In this document: positions 54,617 to 63,652 of the stretch, one piece after another
How positions within the stretch are numbered: the stretch's first letter is position 1
How the letters are laid out: each line of letters starts with the position of its first letter
From: Mycolicibacterium thermoresistibile
GTDB lineage: Bacteria; Actinomycetota; Actinomycetes; Mycobacteriales; Mycobacteriaceae
DNA: 64,000 nucleotides
Reading direction: 5' to 3'
NCBI RefSeq assembly: GCF_900187065.1
Contig: NZ_LT906483.1
Span: 186,001-250,000 of the forward strand
Made by a program: the position numbers and the translations under genes
Notes under the pieces: generated by a model
The model's input: only the letters and a program-made list of their open reading frames with translations
What the model was told of the DNA's origin: nothing
The model's database searches: none

Positions 54617-55795
54617 TCAGTGGGGGAGGTCGCGGAAGGGTTGATCCCGGTAGGGATCCGGCTCCTTGGGCAGGCCCAGCACCCGTTCGCCGACGATGTT
54701 GCGCTGCACCTGGTCGGTCCCACCGCCGATCGACGTGAAATACGCGTTGAGCGTGCGGAACGTCACACCGTCACCGATCGGATGGTCCGGGCCGGCCAGC
54801 ATCGACTCGGCGCCGACGATCTCGGTCTGCACCCGCGCGGTCTCGTGCAGGATCCGCGACATCGCGATCTTGCCGAGCGCCTGCAACGTCAACGACTCCA
54901 CCTTGTCGCGGGTGGCCTTCGACCGCTGGGTGTTCCACCGGTTGACCGCCGCGAACTCGTCCATCCGGGCGATCCGCTGCCGGATGTAGGGATCATCGAG
55001 TCTGCCGGCCTCCCGGGCCATCTCGACCAGCGCGTTGCGCTGCTGGGCGGGGTCGTCCTTGGGTTTGCGGCTGGCCTTCGAGGTTCGGGCCAGATCACCC
55101 ATCAGCCGCCGCTCATAGCCGAGCGCGACCTGCAGCACCGACCAGCCCTCGCCGGGCCGGCCGACCATGTTCTCCGCCGGGCAGCGGGCGTCGGTGATGA
55201 ACACCTCGTTGAACTCCGACTCCCCGGTGATCTGGTGGATCGGCCGCACCTCGATGCCGGGTTGCTTCATCGGCAGCATGAAGAAGCTGATGCCCTTGTG
55301 TTTGGGCACATCCCAGTCGGTGCGGGCGACCAGCAGTCCGTAGTCGGCGGTCTGGGCGAACGACGTCCACACCTTCTGCCCGTTGATCACCCACTCGTCG
55401 CCGTCCCGTTCGGCCCGGGTGCGCAGACCCGCGAGGTCCGATCCGGCGCCCGGTTCGCTGTAGAGCAGACACCACCGGGTCTCACCGCGGATGGACGGCG
55501 GGATCAGCCGCCGCTTCTGCTCCTCGGTGCCCAGATCGTGCAGGGTGCAGGCGAACAGGTTGGCCCGGTCGTGGCCGGTGCCGGGGGCGCCCACCGCAGC
55601 GAATTCGGCTGCCACGATGCGGGACTGGGGGTCGGTCAGGCCGCGGCCGTACCACTGCGGCTCCCAGCTGGGAACCGCCCAGCCGGCCTCGAACACCAGC
55701 CGGGCCCATTCGGCGCGGTCCATCCCGGGTTTCCAGTTCGCGGCCAGCCACTCGCGGACCTCGGTCCGGACCTGATCGTCGGTCAACTCGCTCAT
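54617..55795 (-). CDS. acyl-CoA dehydrogenase, alpha-type partner
   Basis: A 392-residue ACAD. LLYSEPGAGSDLAGLRTRAERDGDEWVINGQKVWTS near residue 110-145 is the FAD and substrate signature, and the C-terminal GGGTDQVQRNIVGERVLGLPKEP holds the nucleotide-contact loop. Residues AGWAVPSWEPQWYGRGL near 35 are typical of mycobacterial heteromeric enzymes acting on sterol or branched side chains. ATG 55795 lies one base after the stop of the partner gene. The pair probably forms an alpha2beta2 heterotetramer like FadE28-FadE29. Confidence 0.88.
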   Translation of the reverse strand: MSELTDDQVRTEVREWLAANWKPGMDRAEWARLVFEAGWAVPSWEPQWYGRGLTDPQSRIVAAEFAAVGAPGTGHDRANLFACTLHDLGTEEQKRRLIPPSIRGETRWCLLYSEPGAGSDLAGLRTRAERDGDEWVINGQKVWTSFAQTADYGLLVARTDWDVPKHKGISFFMLPMKQPGIEVRPIHQITGESEFNEVFITDARCPAENMVGRPGEGWSVLQVALGYERRLMGDLARTSKASRKPKDDPAQQRNALVEMAREAGRLDDPYIRQRIARMDEFAAVNRWNTQRSKATRDKVESLTLQALGKIAMSRILHETARVQTEIVGAESMLAGPDHPIGDGVTFRTLNAYFTSIGGGTDQVQRNIVGERVLGLPKEPDPYRDQPFRDLPH

Positions 55796-55796
55796 G

Positions 55797-56912
55797 TCAG
55801 GCTCCAATCCGCTGCAGGTAGCGCTCACGGTGCCAGGCCGGATCGCCGAACAGTTGCGCGTCGGTGCGGGCCCGCCGCAGATACAGGTGCGCCGGATGCT
55901 CCCAGGTGAAGCCGATGCCGCCGTGCACCTGGATGTTGGTGGCGGCGACGTAGACGTAGGCGTCCGAGCAATACGCCTGGGCCAGCGCGAGATCGGCGAA
56001 CCGGTTGGGCGCCTCGTCGGCGAAGGCCGCGGCGACGTGCCGGGCCGCCGACACCGCGGACTCGGCCTCCAGCAGCATGTCGGCGCACATGTGCTTGACC
56101 GCCTGGAAGCTGCCGATCGCCCGGCCGAACTGGAACCGGGTCCTGGCGTAGTCGACGGCCATCCGCATGGCGCGGTGCGCGCCGCCGGCCTGATCGCCGA
56201 GCAGCGCGACCGCGGAGCGGTCGAGCGCGGCGCCGAGCGCGCCGGCCCCGGAGCCCGCGGCGCCGACCGGGCGCGCCGGGGTGTCGGCGAACCGGACCCG
56301 GCCCATCTTGCGGGTCAGGTCGACGGTGGTCAGGGGGTCGATCGTGACGCCCGCCGCGTCACGCTCCACCGCGAACACCGCGGACCCCGCATCGGTGGCG
56401 GCCAGCACGTAGAACACCGCCGCGGTCGGCGCGTCGAGCACGAACGTCTTCTCGCCGGTGAGCCGCCACTCGTCGCCCGTGCCGCGGGCGGTGGTCGCCG
56501 GCACGTCGGGGATCAGCGCCGAGGACGTGCCCTCGGCATAGGCCACGGTGGCGATGAGCTCCCCGGCGGCGATCCTCGGCAGCACCGCCGCCCGTTCGTC
56601 ACCGGCGCCGAGCTCGTCGAGCAGGTACGGCACCATGACCGCGCTGGACAGATACGGCCCGCACAGCAGCGCGCGGCCCATCTCCTCGGCGACGATGCCC
56701 AGCTCGACCGGTCCCGCGCCCGATCCGCCGAGGTCCTCGGGAATCACCAGGCCGAGCAGACCCATCCCGGCCAGCTCCTGCCACAGCGCCGGATCGTGGC
56801 CGGTGTCGGACGCCATCAACGTCCGCACCTGCTGCTCCGACGAGCGCTTCTCCATGAGGTCGGCGACAGCTTCGCGTAACGCCCGCTGTTCGTCGGCTAC
56901 CGAATATGACAC
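55797..56912 (-). CDS. acyl-CoA dehydrogenase, beta-type partner
   Basis: A 371-residue ACAD-fold protein. MSYSVADEQRALREAVADLMEKRSS, GLLGLVIPEDLGGSGAGPVELGIVAEEMGRALLCGPYLSS and the C-terminal ATNIQVHGGIGFTWEHPAHLYLRRA identify it. The middle domain is divergent (no EPGxGSD signature), as expected for the non-catalytic-FAD-motif half of a heteromeric dehydrogenase. It is first of the two-gene operon. GTG 56912 lies inside a palindromic operator, and CATACT is six bases upstream, so the transcript would be leaderless. Confidence 0.88.
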   Translation of the reverse strand: MSYSVADEQRALREAVADLMEKRSSEQQVRTLMASDTGHDPALWQELAGMGLLGLVIPEDLGGSGAGPVELGIVAEEMGRALLCGPYLSSAVMVPYLLDELGAGDERAAVLPRIAAGELIATVAYAEGTSSALIPDVPATTARGTGDEWRLTGEKTFVLDAPTAAVFYVLAATDAGSAVFAVERDAAGVTIDPLTTVDLTRKMGRVRFADTPARPVGAAGSGAGALGAALDRSAVALLGDQAGGAHRAMRMAVDYARTRFQFGRAIGSFQAVKHMCADMLLEAESAVSAARHVAAAFADEAPNRFADLALAQAYCSDAYVYVAATNIQVHGGIGFTWEHPAHLYLRRARTDAQLFGDPAWHRERYLQRIGA

Positions 56913-56925
56913 GTGTCAAGTATGG
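56907..56925 (-). promoter_or_regulatory. start-codon-overlapping operator of the acyl-CoA dehydrogenase pair
   Basis: TGACACGTGTCA at 56907-56918 is a perfect 12-bp palindrome that contains the GTG start codon (56912-56910). With the adjacent A it holds ACACGTGTCAA, also present at the alcohol dehydrogenase promoter. The minus-strand -10 CATACT lies just upstream. Confidence 0.6.
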
Positions 56926-56973
56926 CGCGTGACGGGTGTGACTCCAAGCGCGGGTACCGGCGGACCCCGCCGG

Positions 56974-57888
56974 TCAGGCCGCCTCCGGCCGGAGCAGACC
57001 CCGCAGCATGGCGCACTGGCTGTCGAAGAACTGCCGGGAGACCCCGGCCCGCGGGGCGATCGCATCGAAGCCGTGGAAGGCCCCGGGAACCACCTCGACC
57101 TCACACGGCACCCCGGCCGCCCGGAGCCGCTCGGCGTACGCGAGGTCCTCGTCGTGAAACAGGTCGTAGGTGCCCACACCGATCCACGCCGGCGGCAACC
57201 CGGCCAGATCCGTCTGCCGCGCCGGCACCGCGACCTCCGGGTCGGCGTCGCCGAGATAAGCCGACCACCCGAACCTGTTGCTCGACTGATTCCACAGCCG
57301 CAGACCCGGGTGGTCCAGGTCGGTGCGGTGCAACGTGCGGTCATCGAGCATCGGATACACCAGCAGCTGGGCGACCGGTGCGACCTCACCGCGGTCGCGG
57401 GCCAGCAACGCCAGCGCGGCTGCCAACCCGCCGCCGGCACTGCCGCCGGCGATCACCACCCGCTGCGGGTCCACCGTCGGCAGCCGAGTCAGCCACAGCA
57501 GCGCTGCGTAGCAGTCCTCCAGGGGGATCGGATACGGATTCTCCGGAGCGAGCCGGTAGTCCACCGCCGCGACGGTGACATCCAGTTCCCGGGCGTAGCG
57601 CCGGCAGAGTGCGTCGTCCTGCGCGGCGCACCCGATGACGTATCCGCCGCCATGGATCCACAGCATCGCCGCACCGGTGCCGCCGCCGGGCGGCCGGAAC
57701 AACCGGATCCCGATTCCGGACGACAATGTCAGCACCTCGATATCCCTGGGTGCGCGACGGGTCATCGGCCGGGTCGCCAGCCGCATCAACGGCAACGTCA
57801 CCGGCGACACCGCCTGCCGGGGGATGAACCGGGCGAGCCGGCGCAGGTCGGGGTGGAAGTCGAGAGGGAGTTTGGAGGAGCGGGCCAC
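56974..57888 (-). CDS. lipW: HSL-family esterase LipW-like
   Basis: A 304-residue alpha/beta hydrolase of the hormone-sensitive-lipase family. The oxyanion motif HGGGYVIG lies near residue 78 and the nucleophile is Ser in AGGSAGGG near 147; Asp (GTYDLFHDEDLAYAERL) near 240 and His (GAFHGFDAI) near 272 complete the triad. It hydrolyses short-chain esters. GTG 57888 is six bases from a GATACT -10 box, and the length matches M. tuberculosis LipW (302). It is divergent from lipC. Confidence 0.92.
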   Translation of the reverse strand: MARSSKLPLDFHPDLRRLARFIPRQAVSPVTLPLMRLATRPMTRRAPRDIEVLTLSSGIGIRLFRPPGGGTGAAMLWIHGGGYVIGCAAQDDALCRRYARELDVTVAAVDYRLAPENPYPIPLEDCYAALLWLTRLPTVDPQRVVIAGGSAGGGLAAALALLARDRGEVAPVAQLLVYPMLDDRTLHRTDLDHPGLRLWNQSSNRFGWSAYLGDADPEVAVPARQTDLAGLPPAWIGVGTYDLFHDEDLAYAERLRAAGVPCEVEVVPGAFHGFDAIAPRAGVSRQFFDSQCAMLRGLLRPEAA

Positions 57889-57894
57889 CCGCTC

Positions 57895-57973
57895 AGTATC
57901 GCCGCACCGGTTGCGGCGCGTCCGGCAAACCTTTGAGGATGTGCGGTTCGGGGACCGCCGGACGGGGTACATT
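57895..57973. promoter_or_regulatory. divergent leaderless promoters of lipW and lipC
   Basis: Minus strand: GATACT (57900-57895), six bases, GTG 57888. Plus strand: TACATT (57968-57973), six bases, ATG 57980. Confidence 0.4.
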
Positions 57974-57979
57974 CGCGCA

Positions 57980-59236
57980 ATGACGGTACGTCCGGACGGG
58001 GGTTCCTCCGCGTGGCTGTGCGCCCGCCGGCTGCTGCGCGCCGGGCCGGCCGACCACCTGCTGGCCCTCAGCGCCGCCTCGGGCTCGCTGCCGATCGTGG
58101 GCAGGCATCTCGAACCGCTCGGGTCGGCGGCCGCGATGAGCCTCTGGGGTTTCCGGCACCTTCCGGATTTCGTTGGGGCGACAGTTAAGTCGTGGCTCGC
58201 TCCCGGCAGCGCCGAGCTGCGTCGCCGGCAGCGCGAGATGACCAACGAGGTGTCGCGGCAGGCGCTGCGCGGGCTGCTCCCGGCGGACCCAGCTGCCCCG
58301 GGCGCCTCAGAAGTCTCGTCCGGCTCGGCCGGTTCTGCCCTGGACTGGCCCGCACCCGACCGTGTCCCGCCGCTGTGGCGGATGCTGCAGCACCGTCGCC
58401 ACCTGTACCGCGGTGCGGTGCGCTACGGCGATCACACCGAGAACGTGCTCGATGTGTGGCGGCGCAAAGACCTTCCGGCGCAACCGGCTCCGGTGCTGAT
58501 CTTCGTGCCGGGCGGCGCCTGGGTGCACGGCAGCCGGATGCTGCAGGGCTACGCCCTGTTGTCGCACCTCGCCGAACAGGGCTGGGTGTGCCTGTCGATC
58601 GACTACCGGGTGGCCCCGCAACACCCCTGGCCGGCCCACCTCACCGATGTCAAGACCGCGATCGCATGGGCCCGCGCCAACGTCGACAAGTTCGGCGGCG
58701 ACCGCGATTTCGTTGCGGTGGCGGGCTGCTCGGCCGGTGGCCACCTCGCCGCGCTGGCCGGTCTCACCGAGAACGACCCGGACATGCAGACCGAGCTGCC
58801 GGAGGGGTCGGACACCTCGGTGGACGCGGTGGTGGGTGTCTACGGCCGGTACGACTGGGTGGACCGGTCCACCGCCGAGCGGGTGCGGTTCCTCGACTTC
58901 CTGGAACGGGTGGTGGTCCGCAAGCGGCTGGACCGGCATCCGGAGGTGTTCCACCGGGCCTCCCCGATGCACCGGGTGCACGGCGATGCACCGCCGTTTC
59001 TCCTCGTGCACGGCAGCGCCGACACCGTGATCCCGGTCCGGCAGGCCCGTGACTTCGCCGACCGGCTGCGCTCGGTGTCCCGATCGGCGGTCAGCTACCT
59101 CGAACTGCCCGGCGCCGGGCACGGATTCGACCTGCTCGACGGCGCCCGCACCGGCTCGGCGGCGACGGCCGTCGGCCTGTTCCTCGACCACGTCCAGCGC
59201 AACCGGAGCCGGGTGCGCGGCCGCGCCGTCGGATGA
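57980..59236 (+). CDS. lipC: esterase/lipase LipC-like
   Basis: A 418-residue alpha/beta hydrolase. An N-terminal helical region of about 130 residues precedes the catalytic domain: FVPGGAWVHGSR near residue 175 (HGGxW-like oxyanion loop), Ser in AGCSAGGHLAAL near 253, Asp in HGSADTVIPV near 349 and His in GAGHGFDLL near 381. M. tuberculosis LipC is a surface-associated esterase of 403 residues at the corresponding locus. The following WS/DGAT gene starts 37 bases later with a strong ribosome-binding site, indicating an operon for ester turnover. Confidence 0.9.
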   Translation: MTVRPDGGSSAWLCARRLLRAGPADHLLALSAASGSLPIVGRHLEPLGSAAAMSLWGFRHLPDFVGATVKSWLAPGSAELRRRQREMTNEVSRQALRGLLPADPAAPGASEVSSGSAGSALDWPAPDRVPPLWRMLQHRRHLYRGAVRYGDHTENVLDVWRRKDLPAQPAPVLIFVPGGAWVHGSRMLQGYALLSHLAEQGWVCLSIDYRVAPQHPWPAHLTDVKTAIAWARANVDKFGGDRDFVAVAGCSAGGHLAALAGLTENDPDMQTELPEGSDTSVDAVVGVYGRYDWVDRSTAERVRFLDFLERVVVRKRLDRHPEVFHRASPMHRVHGDAPPFLLVHGSADTVIPVRQARDFADRLRSVSRSAVSYLELPGAGHGFDLLDGARTGSAATAVGLFLDHVQRNRSRVRGRAVG

Positions 59237-59273
59237 TGCTGCTCGGCCGGCCACCGGGGAGGAGGATTCAGCG

Positions 59274-60689
59274 GTGAAACGGCTTCAGGGTTGGGACGCG
59301 GTCCTGCTGTACAGCGAGACACCGAATGTGCACATGCACACCCTGAAGGTGGCGGTGATCGACCTGTCCGACGTCACCCACCCGTTCGGCCTCGAGGACT
59401 TCCGCAAGGTCATCGCCTCGCGGCTGTACAAACTCGATCCGTTCCGCTACCAGCTGGTCGAGATCCCGTTCAAATTCCACCATCCGATGTGGCGGGAGAA
59501 CTGCGAGGTGGACCTCGACCACCACATCCGGGGCATGCGGGTGGACCCGCCCGGCGGCCGCCGCGAACTCGACGAAGCGGTGGGCCGGATCGCCAGCACC
59601 CCGTTGGATCGCCGATATCCGTTGTGGGAGATGTACTTTGTCGAGGGGCTGGCGAACGGCCGGGTCGCGGTGGTCGGCAAGATCCACCACGCCCTGGCCG
59701 ACGGAGTGGCATCGGGCAACCTCATGGCCCGTGGGATGGATCTGCAACCCGGACCGCAACGTGACCACACCTTCTACCGCACCGATCCGCCGCCGGGACG
59801 CTCGCACCTGGTGCGCACGGCGTTCGTCGACCACCTGCGCCAGATCGGCCGGATCCCGTCGGTGATGCGCTACACCTATGACGGACTGCGCCGGGTGCAC
59901 CGCAGCACCCGCAAGCTCTCGCCCGAGCTGACCCGGCCGTTCACCCCGCCGCCGACATTCCTCAACCACAAGATCGACGCCACCCGCACCTTCGCCACCG
60001 CGACCCTGGCGCTGTCCGACGTCAAGGCCACCAGCAGGCACCTCGGCGTCACCATCAACGACCTGGTGTTGGCGCTGTCGGCCGGGGCGTTGCGGAAACT
60101 GCTGCTGCGCTATGACGGTCACGCCGACCATCCGTTGCTGGCGTCGGTGCCGGTGAGCTTCGACTTCTCCCCGGACCGCATCTGCGGCAACTACTTCACC
60201 GGCATGCTCGTCGCGCTGCCCGTCGACACCGCCGAACCGCTCGACCGGATCCGGGCCACCCGCGACGCGGCACTGCTGGCCAAGGAGAGCCACCAGCTCA
60301 TCGGCCCGGAACTGATCAGCCGCTGGTCGCAGTACCTTCCACCGGCGCCCGCGGAACGGTTGTTCGGCTGGCTGTCCCGCATCGACGGGCAGAACAAGAT
60401 CCAGAATCTCACCGTGTCGAATGTGATGGGCCCCAAGGAACGTGGCCGGGTCGGCGGTGCGCTGGTCACCGAGATCTACTCGGTGGGGCCGCTGACCGCC
60501 GCCAGCGGGCTGAACATCACCGTGTGGAGTTACGTCGACCAGCTCAACATCTCGGTGCTGTCCGACGGCAGCACCTTCGACGACCCGCACGAGGTCACCG
60601 ACGCGATGGTCGGTGAGTTCATCGAGATCCGCGGTGCCGCAGGGCTTCCCGGGGAGCTTACGGTCGTCGAGACCGCGATGGCGCGTTGA
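59274..60689 (+). CDS. wax ester synthase/diacylglycerol acyltransferase (Rv0221-type)
   Basis: A 471-residue WS/DGAT enzyme that esterifies acyl-CoA to diacylglycerol or alcohols for storage lipid. The catalytic motif is IHHALADGVASG near residue 138; the family motifs PLWEMYFVEG before it, NDLVLALSAGALRKLL near 263 and NLTVSNVMGPKE near 382 are present. GTG 59274 follows GGGGAGGAGG. Adjacent esterase genes on both sides suggest a module for storing and remobilising lipid. Confidence 0.93.
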   Translation: MKRLQGWDAVLLYSETPNVHMHTLKVAVIDLSDVTHPFGLEDFRKVIASRLYKLDPFRYQLVEIPFKFHHPMWRENCEVDLDHHIRGMRVDPPGGRRELDEAVGRIASTPLDRRYPLWEMYFVEGLANGRVAVVGKIHHALADGVASGNLMARGMDLQPGPQRDHTFYRTDPPPGRSHLVRTAFVDHLRQIGRIPSVMRYTYDGLRRVHRSTRKLSPELTRPFTPPPTFLNHKIDATRTFATATLALSDVKATSRHLGVTINDLVLALSAGALRKLLLRYDGHADHPLLASVPVSFDFSPDRICGNYFTGMLVALPVDTAEPLDRIRATRDAALLAKESHQLIGPELISRWSQYLPPAPAERLFGWLSRIDGQNKIQNLTVSNVMGPKERGRVGGALVTEIYSVGPLTAASGLNITVWSYVDQLNISVLSDGSTFDDPHEVTDAMVGEFIEIRGAAGLPGELTVVETAMAR

Positions 60690-60702
60690 CGCACACGGTA
60701 CC

Positions 60703-61938
60703 TCAGCGCCGGGTGGCCTGCACCCAGGACAGGAAGGTCTCCACCGCCTCGGCGGTGTAATGCCCGCGCGGTGAGCCGAAGAAGTCGAACGCGTGCTGGG
60801 CGTGCGGCACCTCGACGTACGCCACCGGCGCCGTCGACACCGCCCGCAACGCCTCGACGAACTCCCGCGCCTCACCCACCGGGATGATCGAATCGTCCAC
60901 CCCGTGCAGCACGAAGAACGGCGGCGCGTCCGCACGCACGTGCCGGATGGGGGAGGCGTCGAGATAGATCTGCCGGTTCTCGGTGATCCGCTTCTTGACC
61001 ACCAGCCGCTGCAGGAAGTAGATGAACTCGCGGCGGCCCGGCCCGGTGCTGCTGTACCAGTCGTAACGGCCGTAGATCGGCACCGCGGCGACCACCGAGG
61101 TGTCGGCGTCCTCGAATCCGGGCTGCCACACCGGATCGTTCTGGGTCAACGCGGCCAGCGCAGTCAGATGGCCGCCGGCCGACCCGCCGGTGATCGACAC
61201 CTGATCCGGATCACCGCCGTAGTCGGCGATGTTCTCCTTGATCCACGCCAGCGCCCGTTTGACATCGACGATGTGGTCCGGCCAGGTGTGCCGCGGGCTG
61301 ACCCGGTAGGCGATCGACACGCACACCCAGCCCCGCTCGGCCAGCCGGCTCAACAGCGGATACGCCTGCGGCCGGCGCATCCCGATCGACCAGGCGCCAC
61401 CCGGAACCTGCAGCAGCACAGGAGCTTTGGCATCGGGCGGCAGATCGCTGCGGCGCCAGATGTCGGCCAGGTTGGCGTTGCCGTGCGGGCCGTACCGGAC
61501 GACGCTGTGCCGCTGGACATACCGGCGGCGGGACAGCGACGTGCCGACGATGCCGCGGCGGCGCAGTTGCCGGGCCGGCTGCGACCGGTCCGCGACGGTC
61601 TCGTAGTCGTCGCCGAGGGTCTCGCGCAACCCGGCCTCGAAATACCGTTCCGAACGCACGTTGCGGTACATCAACAGCCCGAGCAGCGCCCAGGTGACCC
61701 CGGTGAGCAGCAACGCGATCCGGCCGCGGGCGCCGGAGAAGTCGCCGCGCAGCCCGCGGCGCAGCGCATCCAGTACCGAGGCCAGCAGGTACAGCGGCGC
61801 CGCCTCGCTGGTCGGCCAGCCGAACGCGAACGCCGGGATGGTGATGTAGCCCTCCCGGCCCAGCGGCCGCACCCCGTTGGCGGCGTTGGCCAACTCGGCG
61901 GCGGCGCGCAGCAGCGGTCGGCGCTTGCGGACGGCCAC
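60703..61938 (-). CDS. membrane-anchored esterase, LipO-like
   Basis: A 411-residue alpha/beta hydrolase with an N-terminal region of about 90 residues that includes hydrophobic segments (AAPLYLLASVLDALRRGL, IALLLTGVTWALLGLLMY). The catalytic domain holds LQVPGGAWSIGMRRPQ, Ser in ITGGSAGGHLTAL near 254, Asp in HGVDDSIIPV and His in HAQHAFDFF near 384. It is a paralogue of the LipC-like protein (shared GRYDWYSSTG/RREFIYFLQR block). GTG 61938 lies two bases after the acyltransferase stop, making a two-gene operon like Rv1426c-Rv1428c. Confidence 0.85.
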   Translation of the reverse strand: MAVRKRRPLLRAAAELANAANGVRPLGREGYITIPAFAFGWPTSEAAPLYLLASVLDALRRGLRGDFSGARGRIALLLTGVTWALLGLLMYRNVRSERYFEAGLRETLGDDYETVADRSQPARQLRRRGIVGTSLSRRRYVQRHSVVRYGPHGNANLADIWRRSDLPPDAKAPVLLQVPGGAWSIGMRRPQAYPLLSRLAERGWVCVSIAYRVSPRHTWPDHIVDVKRALAWIKENIADYGGDPDQVSITGGSAGGHLTALAALTQNDPVWQPGFEDADTSVVAAVPIYGRYDWYSSTGPGRREFIYFLQRLVVKKRITENRQIYLDASPIRHVRADAPPFFVLHGVDDSIIPVGEAREFVEALRAVSTAPVAYVEVPHAQHAFDFFGSPRGHYTAEAVETFLSWVQATRR

Positions 61939-61940
61939 GG

Positions 61941-62747
61941 TCAGCCGAGCACCGGGAGACGACGTTCGGCGGCCAACTCGTCCAGCGCACGTTGCATCGT
62001 GCGCCGGACATGCGCATCGACCTCGTCGATGTCGGGATCCGGGCCGAACTCGGCCTCGATGTCGATCGGCGGCAGCACCTGCATGACGATCTTCGTCGGC
62101 AACGGCACATTGACCGGGACGACGGCCGACAACCCCCACGGAAACCCGAACGAGATCGGCAGGATCTTCACCCGCATCAGCTTGTCCAGCCGCAGCAGCC
62201 GCGCCAGCGACTCACCGCGGGACAGGAACAGCTGACTCTCCTGACCGCCGACCGCGACGGTCGGCACGATCGGCACCCCGGCGTTGAGCGCGGCCCGCAC
62301 ATAACCGGTGCGCCCGTCGAAGTCGATCTTGTGCTGGGCGAACGTGGGCCGGTACACGTCGTAGTCCCCACCGGGGAAGACGATCACCACCCCGCCGGAC
62401 CGCAGCGCCTCGTCGGCGTTGTCGTGGTTGGCGCGGATGAAGCCGGTGCGGATGAAGAAGTCGGCGGTGGGGCCGGTGAGCAGGATGTCGTGCGACAGCG
62501 TGTACACCGGCCGGTCGTAGCCGAACCTCTCGTAGAACCCGGTGGCGAACACCGGGACGTCCATCGGGAACAGACCGCCCGAATGGTTCGACACCACCAG
62601 CGCACCGCCGTGGGGAAAGGTGTCCAGGCCGCGGATCTCCGCGCGGTGGTAGCCCTTGATGAGCGGCCGCAGCAGACCCATCACGCGTTCGGTGAGGTCA
62701 GGATCCCACTTGGCGATCTCGGACGGCTCGATGTCGGTCGGGCTCAA
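61941..62747 (-). CDS. PlsC/LPLAT-type acyltransferase
   Basis: A 268-residue lysophospholipid-acyltransferase-fold protein. The catalytic His lies in VVSNHSGGLFPMDVPVF near residue 53, and the second conserved block is VVIVFPGGDYDVYRPTF near 124, followed by GRTGYVRAALNAGVPIVPTVAVGG. It should transfer an acyl group to glycerophospholipid or a related acceptor at the membrane. The start is TTG 62747, supported by AGGGGGA upstream. It is co-transcribed with the LipO-like esterase and divergent from echA1. Confidence 0.85.
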   Translation of the reverse strand: MSPTDIEPSEIAKWDPDLTERVMGLLRPLIKGYHRAEIRGLDTFPHGGALVVSNHSGGLFPMDVPVFATGFYERFGYDRPVYTLSHDILLTGPTADFFIRTGFIRANHDNADEALRSGGVVIVFPGGDYDVYRPTFAQHKIDFDGRTGYVRAALNAGVPIVPTVAVGGQESQLFLSRGESLARLLRLDKLMRVKILPISFGFPWGLSAVVPVNVPLPTKIVMQVLPPIDIEAEFGPDPDIDEVDAHVRRTMQRALDELAAERRLPVLG

Positions 62748-62779
62748 CGCGTCCCCCTAGGACCTGCCACGCCGCGCTC

Positions 62780-62793
62780 TGCAACGTGTTCCA
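62780..62793. promoter_or_regulatory. KstR-like operator between acyltransferase and echA1
   Basis: TGCAACGTGTTCCA matches TnnAACnnGTTnnA at every fixed position and sits in the 106-base divergent spacer, 33 bases from the acyltransferase start and about 60 from echA1. Confidence 0.55.
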
Positions 62794-62840
62794 GTCTGCG
62801 ATGTTACCCAGCGACGCCCCCGGACCGGCCGACTGGTGGT

Positions 62841-62846
62841 TAGCAT
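62841..62846 (+). promoter_or_regulatory. -10 box of leaderless echA1 transcript
   Basis: TAGCAT ends seven bases before GTG 62854, which supports this start over GTG 62836. Confidence 0.5.
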
Positions 62847-62853
62847 CACCGTC

Positions 62854-63633
62854 GTGACTGAACAAGGCAGCAGCGACAACCCGGTCCTCGTCGAACAACG
62901 GGGCCGCATCCTGATCATCACCATCAACCGGCCGGAGGCCAAGAACGCGGTGAACCTCGCGGTCGCGCAGGGTCTGGCCGCCGCGATGGACCGTCTCGAC
63001 GACGACAAGGGGCTGTCGGTCGGCATCGTGACCGGCGCCGGTGGCTCGTTCTCCGCCGGGATGGACCTCAAGGCGTTCGCCCGCGGCGAGTTCCCGGTGG
63101 TCGAGGGCCGCGGACTGGGCTACACCGAGAAGCCCCCGGCCAAGCCGCTGATCGCCGCGGTGGAGGGCTACGCGCTGGCCGGCGGCACCGAACTGGCGCT
63201 GGCCGCCGACATGATCGTGGCGTCGCGGGAGTCGGCGTTCGGCATCCCGGAGGTCAAGCGCGGCCTGGTCGCCGGTGGCGGCGGGCTGCTGCGGCTGCCG
63301 GAACGCATCCCGTACTCGATCGCCATGGAGCTGGCGCTCACCGGCGACATCCTGCCCGCCGAACGGGCCCACGACCTGGGCCTGGTCAATGCGCTGACCG
63401 AGCCGGGCGCTGCGCTGGACGGCGCGATCGAGCTGGCCGAGCGGATCGCCGCCAACGGACCGCTGGCGGTGGCGACCACCAAGCGGATCATCATCGAGTC
63501 CAAGAAGTGGACCCCGGACACCATGTTCGCCGAACAGGGCAAGTTGATGGCGCCGGTGTTCAGCTCCAACGACGCCAAGGAGGGCGCGATCGCATTCGCC
63601 GAGAAGCGCGCGCCGAACTGGACCGGGACCTGA
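62854..63633 (+). CDS. echA1: enoyl-CoA hydratase EchA1-like
   Basis: A 259-residue crotonase. LIITINRPEAKNAVN near the N-terminus, the first oxyanion loop GAGGSFSAGMDLKAFARGE near residue 65, the second in AVEGYALAGGTELALAADM near 107 and GIPEVKRGLVAGGGGLLRLP near 132 with the catalytic Glu position. It hydrates trans-2-enoyl-CoA in beta-oxidation. It is very like M. tuberculosis EchA1 (Rv0222) over its whole length. The KstR-like box upstream suggests induction on sterol or lipid substrates. Confidence 0.94.
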   Translation: MTEQGSSDNPVLVEQRGRILIITINRPEAKNAVNLAVAQGLAAAMDRLDDDKGLSVGIVTGAGGSFSAGMDLKAFARGEFPVVEGRGLGYTEKPPAKPLIAAVEGYALAGGTELALAADMIVASRESAFGIPEVKRGLVAGGGGLLRLPERIPYSIAMELALTGDILPAERAHDLGLVNALTEPGAALDGAIELAERIAANGPLAVATTKRIIIESKKWTPDTMFAEQGKLMAPVFSSNDAKEGAIAFAEKRAPNWTGT

Positions 63634-63652
63634 CCGGGCGGACACCCGCGCG